Part shown: positions 19,302 through 30,264 of the stretch, in pieces
Layout: every line of letters begins with the position of its first letter
Numbering within the stretch: position 1 is the stretch's first letter
Assembly: GCA_963748295.1 (NCBI GenBank)
Contig: CAVVIH010000005.1
Coordinates: forward strand, 434,001 to 498,000
Direction: 5' to 3'
DNA: 64,000 nucleotides
DNA from: CAVVIH01 sp963748295
GTDB lineage: Bacteria > Acidobacteriota > Vicinamibacteria > Vicinamibacterales > 2-12-FULL-66-21
Program-made: the position numbers and the translations under genes
Notes under the pieces: model-generated
The model's database searches: none
The model's input: only the letters and a program-made list of their open reading frames with translations
Told to the model about the DNA's origin: nothing

Positions 19302-20321
19302 TCAGCGCTCCATTGGCCGCAGCTCGATCGTCCACGAGACGGGGATGTCCTGCGGCAGGAAGCACACCTTGTCGTCGCACGCCTGATACCGCAGTTTTCC
19401 CGTAATCGTCACCCGTTCCTTCCGGGTGGCGCGCTCGCGCATCGCCGGCGTCAGCGCGATGGTGACGTCCTGGACGATGCGGAACGGCTTGCTGTAAACG
19501 TGCTGCGTCTCGTTGAGAGCCGCAAAGAAGTAGGTCTCGGACGCCGGAAACTTCGTCGGATGCAGTTTCAGCGCATCGTTGGGCTCGAGAACGACGGTGA
19601 CGGGAATCAGGTCCTTCTGCTCCGGCGCGTAGACGTGCATCCGCGGTTTCGGCGTGATATCCAGCAGCAGCGAAATGCGCGTGCCTGGAGCGGCGGTGCG
19701 ATCGCTGATCGCGGTCCGCAGCGTGAGGTGCGGCGTGTCGAAAGAGGGAGACCCGCCGGACGACGAGGGCGTCTGCACGCCGGCACTCGAGAGCACGCTC
19801 TGCGGGCTGGCGCGCTCCTGATACCGTTCCTCGAACGATCGCGCCACCACGATGCCTCGTGCGTCGACGACGAACGTGCCGGGATAGGGAATCCCCGCCG
19901 TGCGCCCGGTGGCTTCGCGATTGAGAATGTCGTAGCGCTTGATCGTTTCGGAACCGCCGTCGGAGAGCAGCGGAAACGTGATGCCGCGACTCTCGGCGAA
20001 GGCTTTCAGCGTCGCCGGCGGATCGTAGCTGATCGCCGCGAGGCCCAGGCCACGGGCGGTGAGATCGGGAAGCGAGTTCTGCAGCTGCACCAGCTGCGTC
20101 TTGCAGTAGGGTCACCAGTCCGCCGATCGCACGAACACCAGCATCGCCCCGTGCCGACCGAGGATTGATTTGAGATTCCGTGGATTTCCGGTCTGATCGG
20201 TGAGCGTGAAGTCAGGCGCCGGCTGCCCTACCTGAGGACCGAGCCGGGCGAGATCGGGGGGCGGGGATGTCTGCGCGGCCTGCCCCGCGAACAGCGCGAA
20301 CAGCACGAAAGCTCCCACCAT
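19302..20321 (-). CDS. Redoxin-domain selenoprotein with in-frame UGA (Sec)
   Basis: Reading through TGA at 20114-20112 gives one continuous 339-codon protein. A signal sequence (VGAFVLFALFAGQAAQ) leads into a redoxin/AhpC-TSA domain (VGQPAPDFTLTDQTGN, MLVFVRSADW). The UGA then replaces the first cysteine of the expected WCPYC, giving W-Sec-P-Y-C-K (UxxC). Downstream are ITFPLLSDGGSETIKRYDI and GIPYPGTFVVDARG, then a DsbD-alpha-like domain with YQACDDKVCFLP. Frame is kept on both sides of the UGA, unlike the indel-broken genes here. A stem-loop with a GGU-containing loop lies 20 bases past the UGA. It is predicted to be a secreted thiol/selenol oxidoreductase. Confidence 0.85.
20081..20114 (-). 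promoter_or_regulatory. Putative bacterial SECIS element with UGA codon
   Basis: After UGA (20114-20112), 14 bases precede a perfect 6-bp stem, GCAGCU (20097-20092) with AGCUGC (20086-20081), closing a 5-base loop GGUGC. The loop begins 20 bases after the UGA; in E. coli fdhF the GGU loop is about 18 bases away. A G in the first loop positions and a 4-16 bp stem fit the bSECIS rule that recruits SelB. Confidence 0.65.
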
Positions 20322-20334
20322 TCAGGAAGCTTAC

Positions 20335-20522
20335 TACGACACGTGCTACGTGCTACGTGCTACGTGCTACGTGCTACGTGCGACGTGCACGTGCGACGTG
20401 CGACGTGCTACGTGCTGCGTGCGGCTTGTCACGTGCGACGTGCTCACGTGCTAAGTGCAACTCCCCAGTTGTCGCACTAAGCACGTCGCACGTCGCACGT
20501 CGCACGTCGCACGTCGCACGTG
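20335..20522. repeat. Large heptamer inverted repeat (ACGTGCT / ACGTCGC)
   Basis: The left arm is six near-identical copies of ACGTGCT, then copies of ACGTGCG. The right arm is six copies of ACGTCGC, the complement of the latter. Between them, GTGCTAAGTGC and GCACTAAGCAC flank a 4-C loop bordered by AACT/AGTT. The whole could fold into a long cruciform or RNA hairpin. It fills the space between the redoxin and lipoprotein genes, both on the minus strand. Confidence 0.8.
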
Positions 20523-20528
20523 ACAGGG

Positions 20529-21125
20529 TTACTTACGCCTCGTTACCTGGTCCCAGATGGCGGCGCCGCCGCCGCCGATCGCCGCGCCGATGAGCGCGCC
20601 CTTCTTGCCGCCGACCGCCGCGCCGACGCCGGCGCCGACACCGGCCGACGAGCCGATGATAATCGCGCTCTTCTTGACCGAGCGTCCCTGCTTTACAGGC
20701 TCGCGGTAGACCACCTGTCGGGCCTGCGTCGGCCGCACGGTCCGGGTTGCCGGATAGACCACGCGCGCGTCGGCGTCGTCATACACCGGCTGCGTCGCGC
20801 GGACCTGTTGATACGGCTGATACGCCATGCCCGGCGCCGCCGTGTCGTTCGCCGCGAGTGCCTGCGCCCCCGCGACCTGGCCCGCCGCGACGCACTCGAC
20901 CTGCGACACGGCCGCGCCGTTGACGACGACCGGCCGCACGAGCGTCCGCTGATGCGGCTCGCAGGTGACGACGACCGGCACGCCCGCCTGGGCCCCGTTC
21001 AGCGACTGCGCCGCGACCGTCTCCATGTCGCGAGTGCCGCATCCAACGGTGAAGAGCAGCGCGCCAACGCCCATCGAAGCGCCAACCGCGCGCATCCATC
21101 CCGACTTCAGATCAGTGGCCATCAT
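20529..21125 (-). CDS. Glycine-zipper lipoprotein
   Basis: A 198-residue protein whose N-terminus (WMRAVGASMGVGALLFTVGC) ends in a lipobox cysteine. The middle is Val/Ala/Tyr-rich without a recognised fold. The C-terminus GSSAGVGAGVGAAVGGKKGALIGA is a glycine-zipper 2TM-like segment (GxxxG repeats) ending in WDQVTRRK. Such proteins sit in the outer membrane or envelope and are often stress-induced. ATG 21125 is chosen because GGAGGA lies five bases upstream. It is divergent from the DUF3891 gene. Confidence 0.75.
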   Translation of the reverse strand: MMATDLKSGWMRAVGASMGVGALLFTVGCGTRDMETVAAQSLNGAQAGVPVVVTCEPHQRTLVRPVVVNGAAVSQVECVAAGQVAGAQALAANDTAAPGMAYQPYQQVRATQPVYDDADARVVYPATRTVRPTQARQVVYREPVKQGRSVKKSAIIIGSSAGVGAGVGAAVGGKKGALIGAAIGGGGAAIWDQVTRRK

Positions 21126-21265
21126 GAGAGTCCTCCGTGGTCCCGTCACGGCGGATTAACTCAAGCTCAATGCCAGCCAAAATGCGAAGATTCAGGCCTG
21201 TTTTGCGGCCGAGGCTCACTATACTGTCCTCTTTAGGCAACATCCTGATCCCTGTTGGCGGTCAC

Positions 21266-21973
21266 ATGATCATTCAGGCGGACGGCGACTCTTTCCTCTT
21301 CATCACGCAGCCCGATCACGCGCGGCTCGCGGCGGACGCGATCTCGCACTGGACGGCGGACGGGTTCGCGCATCATCCGCGCCGGGCGGTGATTCTGCTC
21401 GCCACGCGCGAACACGACAACGGCTGGATCGAAGAGGATGCGGAGACCCACGTCGATGGCGACGGGACGCCGCTGGATTTCGTCGCGGTGCCTGCCGCGG
21501 TCCGTCAGAGCATCTGGCCGCGGGCCGTCAACCGCATGGCGCAGCGGGATCCCTACGCGGCAGCCCTCATCGCGCAGCATGCGATCGCGGTCTACAGCGC
21601 CTCGCGAAACGACGAGGGCTGGCAGGCGTTTTTCGACGGCCTGTCGGAGCTGCGCGACAGGTTTGTTGCCGCGTCCGGCCTCAATCGGGAGACACTCGAT
21701 GCCGACTATCGGTTCGTGAACGCCGCCGACCGTCTGTCGCTCGCGTTCTGCACCCGGTGGGCCAGGCCGCTGGAGTCGTACGGCCGGCAGATAATATTGA
21801 AGGGACACATGGTCGAGATTACGCCCGACCCGTTCGACGGCGCGCGGATTCCGCTGACGGTGCGCGCGCGGCGCCTCCGCCGGCAGGGCTATCGCACGAG
21901 CGGCGAACTGCGTGAGGCCCTGAAGGACGCGGCCGTCGAAATCCTGCGCGGTGAAGCCGCCGGAACAGCATGA
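21266..21973 (+). CDS. DUF3891 family protein
   Basis: A 235-residue protein of the DUF3891 family: MIIQADGDSFLFITQPDHARLAADAI, then AVILLATREHDNGWIEED, where H and D residues hint at an HD-like site, and YAAALIAQHAIAVYS. The function is unknown. ATG 21266 is taken because conserved sequence starts there and the longer upstream frame runs into the divergent promoter region. The TGA overlaps the response-regulator ATG as ATGA, so it is translationally coupled to phoB-phoR. Confidence 0.82.
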   Translation: MIIQADGDSFLFITQPDHARLAADAISHWTADGFAHHPRRAVILLATREHDNGWIEEDAETHVDGDGTPLDFVAVPAAVRQSIWPRAVNRMAQRDPYAAALIAQHAIAVYSASRNDEGWQAFFDGLSELRDRFVAASGLNRETLDADYRFVNAADRLSLAFCTRWARPLESYGRQIILKGHMVEITPDPFDGARIPLTVRARRLRRQGYRTSGELREALKDAAVEILRGEAAGTA

Positions 21974-22650
21974 GCTCGATTCTCATCGTCGAAGACGACA
22001 CCGACATCGCGCAACTGATCGAGCACTACCTGCAGCGCGCCGGACATGCGGTCGACCGCCTCTCGTCGGGCAGCGCCGTGATGGCGCGGCTTCGCAGCAA
22101 GCCCGCCGATCTGGTGATCCTCGATTTGATGCTGCCCGGCATGGACGGGCTGCTGGTCTGCCAGGCGATGCGGGGCGAGCCCGCGACTGCCGCGATTCCG
22201 ATCATCATGCTGACCGCGCGCGGCGAGGAGTCGGATCGCGTATCCGGCCTCGAGCTCGGCGCCGACGACTACGTCACGAAGCCGTTCAGCCCGAAGGAGC
22301 TGACCGCGCGCGTCACCGCACTGCTGCGGCGGGCTGGCCGCCCGGCACGGACGCCGAACGTGCTCAGAGTACGGACCGATCGTGATCGACTCGGACCGCC
22401 ACCACGTGTCCGTCAACGGCGAGGACGTGCGGCTGACGGCGAAAGAGTTCCTGCTCCTTCAGTATCTGATCCAGCACCGCGGCCGCGTCCTGTCGCGCGA
22501 CCTGCTGCTCACCGACGTCTGGGGATATCAGTACACCGGCGGCACGCGGACGGTTGACGTCCACATCCGCCGGCTGCGCGAGAAAATGCCCGTGCTCGCC
22601 GACGCGATCGAAACGATCAAACAGTTCGGCTACAAGCTCGTCGAACGGCC

Positions 22651-22654
<4 letters not shown>
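21970..22654 (+). CDS. phoB: PhoB-type response regulator (frameshifted)
   Basis: OmpR/PhoB-family regulator. The receiver has the acidic pair EDD, phospho-acceptor Asp in VILDLMLPGMDG, the switch Thr in IIMLTARGEES and Lys in DDYVTKPFSPKEL. The winged-helix domain follows in another frame (IVIDSDRHHVSVNGEDV, LLLTDVWGYQYTGGTRTVDVHIRRLREK). One extra base near 22368 explains the break. It is coupled to the histidine-kinase gene through GTGA and lies next to pit and DUF47, which supports a phosphate role. A second PhoB-like regulator is encoded at 35099, so which one controls the Pho boxes is open. Confidence 0.85.
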
Positions 22655-24418
<1,764 letters not shown>

Positions 24419-25421
24419 CTACGGAGCGAAAATCGTGGCGGTGATCCAGTAGGTGAAGGCTGCGATCAACCCCGACGCCGGGATCGTCAGGATCCACGCC
24501 CACACAATCCGGCCGGCGACGCCCCACCTCACCGCCGACAGCCGCTTGATCGAGCCGACGCCGATGATCGCGCCGGTGATGGTGTGCGTGGTGCTGACCG
24601 GCACGCCGAGATGGGTCGCGGTGAACAGCGAGATCGCCCCGGCGGTTTCGGCGGCGAATCCGCCGACCGGCTGCAGCTTCGTGATCTTGCGAGCCCATCG
24701 TGTGAATGATGCGCCAGCCGCCCGACAGCGTCCCGAGCGCAATCGCGGCGTGAGCCGCGAGCACGACCCACAGGTCGATCCTGAATTCAGGGATGTAGCC
24801 GCCGGCAAACAGCGCGCCGGCGATGATCCCCATCGTCTTCTGCGCGTCATTGCCGCCGTGGCCGAGGCTGTAGGCCGCCGCGGAGAGGAGCTGCAGACGC
24901 CTGAACCAGTGATCGACGCGGCCGGGCGACGTGCGGGAGAACGTCCACATGATGGCGACCATCAGCAGGAAGCCGAGGCTCATCCCGATCAGCGGCGCGA
25001 GGACGATGAAGATGAGCGTCTTCGTCCAGCCCGAGAGCAGGATGGCGCCCCACCCCGCTTTGGTGATCGCCGCGCCGGCGTAGCCGCCGATCAGCGCATG
25101 CGACGAGCTGGTCGGCAGCCCGTAATACCAGGTGATGAGGTCCCAGATGATCGCCCCCATCAGGCCGGCGAAGATCACCGCGAACGTGACGATGCTGATG
25201 TCGACGAGGCCGGAGCCGACCGTTTTCGCCACCGCGGTGCCGAAGGTGAACGCGGCGACGAAATTGAAGAAGGCGGCCCAGATCACCGCCTTCCCCGGCG
25301 TGAGGACCCGGGTGGAGACGACGGTGGCGATCGAGTTGGCGGCGTCGTGGAAGCCGTTGATGTAGTCGAACAGCAGCGCGACGAGAATCAGCGCGGCGAC
25401 TGCGAGGAAATTTGAATCCAT
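24419..25421 (-). CDS. pit: PiT family inorganic phosphate transporter (frameshifted)
   Basis: Low-affinity phosphate permease. Paired PiT signatures are visible: DYINGFHDAANSIATVVSTRVLTP near the N-terminus and, after the frame change, GVPVSTTHTITGAIIGVGS near the C-terminus; WYYGLPTSSSHALIGG and SLGHGGNDAQKTMGIIAG lie between. The indel is near 24695, in the text coding for GSQDH/KITKLQPVGGF. It ends ITATIFAP at 24419. The gene follows the DUF47 gene by seven bases, the usual pair in which DUF47 modulates Pit. It converges with phoR. Confidence 0.88.
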
Positions 25422-25428
25422 CCCGGCG

Positions 25429-26045
25429 TCAGGCGTGCTTCACGACAACGCCCTCGAGGACGTTGGCGACGTCTTCACACCGGTCGGTGGCGGCTTCGAG
25501 AAAATCGAGGACTTCCTTCCACTTGATGATGGTGATCGGATCGCGCTCCTCCTCGAAGAGCCGGCGCAGCGCAATCTGGTGCGCCCGATCCGCCTCGTTC
25601 TCCAGACGATTGATCTCGACGGCCGGCGTGGAAATGCCGGTCTTCCGCTCGAGCGCCTTCATCGCGATCACGACCTGCTCGGCCGAGACCTTCACCAGCC
25701 GCGCGAGCTCGCGCGCATCCGGGCGGACGTGCTCGATCTGATACAGCCGCACGACCGCCGCCGACGCATCGATCGCATCCATCACGTCGTCGAGCGATCG
25801 CGCCAGCGAGTGAATGTCTTCGCGATCGAGCGGGGTGACGAACGTCCGGTGGAGCCGCTGGATGATCTCGTGGGTCAGGAAGTCGCACTTGTGCTCGACC
25901 TCCTTGATCTCATCGGCCTTGTCCCAGATCGGCTTGTCGGGCACGAGCATCTGCTCCAGCAGCCCCGCGCCACGTTGATCTGTTCGGCCAGCGCGACGAA
26001 GTCGGCGAAGAATTTCTCCTCGCGCGGTATCAGTCTGAAAGCCAA
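25429..26045 (-). CDS. DUF47 (PhoU-like) phosphate transport regulator (frameshifted)
   Basis: Helical PhoU-related protein that partners Pit. Starting at TTG 26045, it reads AFRLIPREEKFFADFVALAEQINVARG after a GGAGGA site. A missing base near 25970 then moves the frame to MLVPDKPIWDKADEIKEVEHKCD, HEIIQRLHRTFVTPLDREDIHSL, DDVMDAIDASAAVVRLYQI and FEEERDPITIIKWKEVLDFLEAATDRCEDVANVLEG. This is the full DUF47 pattern with its acidic metal-binding residues. An 11-bp repeat array (26089-26115) lies 44 bases upstream. Confidence 0.88.
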
Positions 26046-26088
26046 ACGTCCTCCAAAGGATGAGAATCTTAGCAGATTCCCATCACAT

Positions 26089-26115
26089 TTAACGGTACCG
26101 TTACTTTGACGTTAC
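26089..26115. promoter_or_regulatory. Pho-box-like array upstream of DUF47-pit
   Basis: TTAAC (26089), GTTAC (26100) and GTTAC (26111) are spaced exactly 11 bases apart, as in PhoB boxes (7-bp half-sites with 4-bp spacers). The array lies 44 bases upstream of the DUF47 start. Confidence 0.55.
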
Positions 26116-26126
26116 AAACTGGGGAC

Positions 26127-26164
26127 AAAAAAACGGGACAGTCGCAATGAAAGCGACTGTCCCG
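26127..26164 (-). terminator. Rho-independent terminator of the TonB receptor
   Basis: Perfect 12-bp arms, CGGGACAGTCGC (26134-26145) and GCGACTGTCCCG (26153-26164), enclose a 7-base loop. In the minus direction a run of seven T follows (26127-26133). It lies 18 bases past the receptor's TAA. The GGGACAGTCGC core resembles dispersed REP-like hairpins. Confidence 0.8.
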
Positions 26165-26181
26165 TAGAGCGCGCCGCGCGA

Positions 26182-29100
26182 TTAGAAGCGCAGGTTGAAT
26201 CCGAACTGCATCACGCGAGGGCCGCCGACCGTTGCGGTGATCTTCCCGAAGTCGGTGCCCGCTTCGCCGATGACGTTTTCCGGCAGCGCGTAGTTGACGG
26301 TGTTGAAGACGTTGAACACGTCCCAGCGCAGTTCGACGATCGACTGTGTCCCGCGATCCGGAAGGTCCGTGCGAGGCTCAGATCCACGCGCCGCTGCCAG
26401 AATCCGCGCAGCACGTTACGGCCGAGGTTGCCGAATCCCTGATTGCCGGGATAGCCACCGGCGACGATGCTGGCCGAGCAGAGCACGGCCCGATTGAACG
26501 CCGCCTCGGTCGGATCGCTACCGGCCTGCTGGAGGTCGTCGAGCGAGCCGCACAGGCTCGGACGGCCGAACGCCGCGCGGTAGAGCCCGCCCGAGCCGCG
26601 CACGAGATTGTTGTACTGCGCCGCGGTCTGGAGTTCCGGCTCCGCCGAGTAGATCGAGTACGGCAGGCCGGACTGCAGCTGGACGAAGCCCGAGAGCCGG
26701 AAGCCGCTGCAGAACGCCGGCAGCTCGTAGATGAAGCTCGTGCTCAACCGATGCGGCCGGTCGAAATCCGACAGCGCGTAGTTCGCGTCCAGGATCGCGC
26801 TGGTTGCCCTGCACCGCGAAGCCCACGTTCGGCACGTCCGGCTTGCCGCCGCCCGCGGTGCTGCCTGGATCGGCCGAGCTCGTGTCCTTCGAACGCGAGT
26901 AGGTGTACGAGACGTTGAACTGCAGGCCGTGCTGACATCCGCCGCAGGAAGTTCACCTGGAGCGAGTTGTAGAGCGAGCGACCCGTATTGGCGAGCAGCA
27001 CCGCCTCGGGAATATTGAACCCGAGAATCGGCGCCCGCGCTTCGAAGCGAATCACGGCGCCGCCGGCGTTCGCCAGGTTCAGATCCACCAACCCGCCGAG
27101 CGCGGCATTGGGGAACCCAAACGCGCGGCCGATTCCGCGCTCGCGCGCGGTGGCACCCCGCGTTGAGCGCGCCGTTCGGGCTGCCGGCGGCGACATACGC
27201 CTGGTTGAAACGCTCGAAGATGTGGTCCGGCACGTCCGGCGCGTTCAGGTCGTAGCCCTGGTTGAATGCCCGCGCCTCGAGCAGCTTCGTGCCCCTTGGC
27301 TGCCCACGTACCGCACTTCAAGCGACCATGTTGTGGCCGAGCTCGCGCTGCACGCCGAAGTTGTACTGCTGGATCCACGGCGCCTGGAGGTCGCGATCGA
27401 TGGCGCGGAACTCGAAGGTCTCGGCGACGTTGCCGCGGGTCGGCGGCCCGGTCGCCGGGTCGATGGGGTTGATGGTCCCATCGGCGCCGCGCGTCACCTG
27501 CGTGTTGTCGCGGATCTCGTACGTCCCGTTCGCCCCAGCCGTGCGCACGATCCGGTTCGGCAGGTACTGCGTTGAACGGGAATAGTTCGGATCCTGCTGC
27601 GAGAACGCGCTGCACGATCGGCACCGCGCGGCTCGGGGCCGTCACTTCGACTTCACGCAGGAACGGATAGTTCGAGAACACGGTATTGATGAACGCCGCC
27701 GACGGCCGGTCGAAGAAGATGCCGTAGCCGCCGCGGACGACCCACTTGCCGTCGGCGTCCGGCGTCCAGGCAAAGCCCGACGCGCGGTGCGACGTTGTTC
27801 CAGTCGTTCCCCTTCAGCGTGTGATTGTTGTCCGCCCTGATCGGACGCGTCGATCGCGCTGTCGATGGCGGCGAAGCCGGTCGTGCCTGACGTTCTTCGG
27901 CACGATGAACGCGGTCGCCGGATTCTCGGTGTTGGTGATCGCCTCGAAGTCGACGTTGCCGATGCGGCCATCGAGCTCCATCGGCCAGCCGAAGAACTCG
28001 TAGCGCACGCCGGCGTTGACCGTGAGCTTGCGGCCGACCTGCCAGTCGTCGGCCAGGAACAGGCTGAAGTCGTTGAAGCGGAACCGCTTGTCGGTCACGC
28101 CGAACTGCGTGTCGGCCTCGCGCGCCAGGCCGCGCAGCAGCATGCGTGAAGTTCTCGAACTTCTCGAACTCGGTCGCCTGCTCCTCGGGAAGGTTCGTGT
28201 CGAACTCGTTGCGGCGGTACTCGCCGCCCATCCGCAGCGGCGTGCGACCCGCGCGTCCAGCTCAGCGTGTCGCCGATCGTCCAGGTGCGCTGGCGGCGCT
28301 GATTGAACGAGTCGTTCGGCCCGCCAAACGAGAACCGCTCCATGATCGTGCCGGGCGCGCCGATGTAGTGGCCGAGGCGCCGCGTCGCCAGTCGACGTCA
28401 TCGAAGAAGGTCGCCGGATTCGGCACGCCGATCGACTGCGTTGGTCAGCGCGAGGAACGGATCGTCGAGCCGCCGGGTGTTATCGCAGGTAGAACACGCC
28501 GCCACGGATCTCGTTGACCTTGTTGCTCGCCGAGCACCCAGTTGTGCGACATGGCGGCCGTCGCGTTCCGGTCGGCGCGTCGAAGCGTAAACGGGAGGCC
28601 AGCGACGAGGGGTCGGGAAACGGATCCAAGCCTGGAAAGTCGGCGTAGAAGACCGTGCCGCTCAGCCGCTGGTTGTTCGTGAGCTGCGCGTCGAGCTTCG
28701 CCGTGTACTGGTCCTGCTCGAACTTCGCGGGGACGACGTTCCGCTGCCGCACGAGCGGGTTGCCGCCGACCGAGGAGCCGGCGACGCCGTCACGTCCGAC
28801 GACCGGCAGCCCGGCGCGCGGCGCCGGCAATGACGAAGTCGCCGGTGACCGGGTTGCGCAGGTTGAACAGACGACAGCGCGACGTCGGAGATGCACGCCG
28901 TGTCGGTCGGCACTGGTGCACTGCGCCTTCGGAATCGACGCGAGGATCCCGGGGTTCAGCGCGAGAACGCCTGCCAGAGATTCTCCTTCGTGCGGTCGCC
29001 CTGGATGAGACGCAAGCGCCTCCGGCAGTACGGTGATGCTGCTGGCCGTCGGGACGAATCCGGTCTCGGCATCGGTGCGCTGGTAACCGCCGAAGAAGAA

Positions 29101-30016
29101 CATGCGGTTGCGCCGAATCGGTCCGCCGATCGTCAGCCCGCCTTCGTTCCGCCGCGCTTTCGGCTTGTCGATGCCGTCCTTCTCGTAGAAGAAGTCGTTG
29201 CGAGTTGAAGTTCTCGTGCTGGACATTGAAGTGCAGCGCCGCCGCGGAGCTGATTCGTACCCGCTGCGCGTGATCAGCTGGAAGTTGCCGCCGCCCGATC
29301 GGCCCGTGGACGCGTCGTACAGGCTGGTCTGCAGCTTGACCTCCTCGAGCATCTCGGGCGCGGGCGAAATGTTGTCGGACATCGATCCTTCGTTCGACGT
29401 GATGTTGGTCGCGTCGATGCCGTTGAAGAACAGGCTCGTGCTGGTCGTGCGCGTGCCGTTCACCGAAGGTGAGATGTTGCCGGTGCCGTTGATCAGGACG
29501 GGCGGCAGGTCGGCGCTCACGCCCGCCTCGGCCGACAGCAGATGCGTGAAGCTGCGCGTCGAGGTCGGGACCTGCGTCAGCTCCTCGGCTGCGATCCGCC
29601 GGTATGTCGCTGCAGTGTTGGCCACGAGGATCGGTGCGTCGGCGCTGACCGTGACCTGCTCGGACAGCGTCCCCACTTCGAGCACCACCCGCAACTGGCG
29701 CGTGACGGCCGCTTCCACCTGAACGTCGCTGCGCGTGAGCTTCTTGAAACCGCTCAGCTCGAACGTGAGTTCGTATCGGCCCACAGGCAACGCGGCGATG
29801 GTCCAGTCACCAGACGTGCCGGTCACGGTCGCTTGAGACAGACCGGTGTCGAGGTTCGTCGCGCGTACCGGTCGCGCCCGGGAGCACGCCGCCGCTCGGA
29901 TCGAGCACCGCTCCGGACAGTGATCCGGTGGCGCTGCTCTGCGCGACTGCCGCGATCGGCATCAACCCGATCAGCAACGCTGCCGCGCACAACCCTCTTC
30001 GAAACGTTTCACGCAT
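26182..30016 (-). pseudogene. Oar-like TonB-dependent receptor, about a dozen frameshifts
   Basis: Outer-membrane receptor. The signal peptide (LCAAALLIGLMPIAAVAQ) leads to a carboxypeptidase-regulatory-like domain (ATGSLSGAVLDPSGGVLPGA, YELTFELSGFKKLTRSDV), then a plug (TYRRIAAEELTQVPTSTRSF, FFNGIDATNITSNEG), then barrel strands ending RVMQFGFNLRF at TAA 26182-26184. About 1270 residues would be encoded, a usual size. Conserved stretches hop between frames roughly every 250-300 bases. This is far denser than in neighbouring genes, which suggests a decayed gene or local misassembly of strain variants. The substrate is unknown; such receptors import siderophores, glycans or peptides. Confidence 0.8.
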
Positions 30017-30096
30017 AGATCCTTTCCCCTCCTTGAACGCGCGAGCGCTGTAGTGATGACAACTGGTGAAGGCTATTGGCGGGGTGTGATCGGGAG

Positions 30097-30125
30097 ACTA
30101 CAGGTGCGTTACACGCGTGTTAACG
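30097..30125 (+). promoter_or_regulatory. Pho box upstream of pstS
   Basis: GTTACAC (30108-30114), GCGT and GTTAACG (30119-30125) form 7-4-7 direct repeats at 11-bp spacing. A weaker ACTACAG copy starts 11 bases earlier at 30097. It lies about 140 bases before pstS. This is the layout of enterobacterial Pho boxes, with a different half-site sequence. Confidence 0.65.
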
Positions 30126-30264
30126 CGGCGGAAGGCGGCAAAAGTTATTGAATCGTCACGCCGAGTTTACGCGATTGAAACATCCGCGTGACAAGCCTGA
30201 AACCTGCTCAGGACATCCTCCGGAAGGCGTGTTTCTTTCTCACGCCGCGCTTCAGGAGATGTGC

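Noticed and set aside
20112..20114. Nonsense mutation or indel error as the explanation of the redoxin TGA
   Set aside because: Frame is conserved on both sides, the codon falls on the active-site Cys, and a SECIS-like hairpin follows; the other breaks here are indels, not substitutions.
24453..25415. Open frame opposite pit
   Set aside because: Antisense shadow with low-complexity Arg/Glu/Asp composition; the Pit motifs are on the minus strand.
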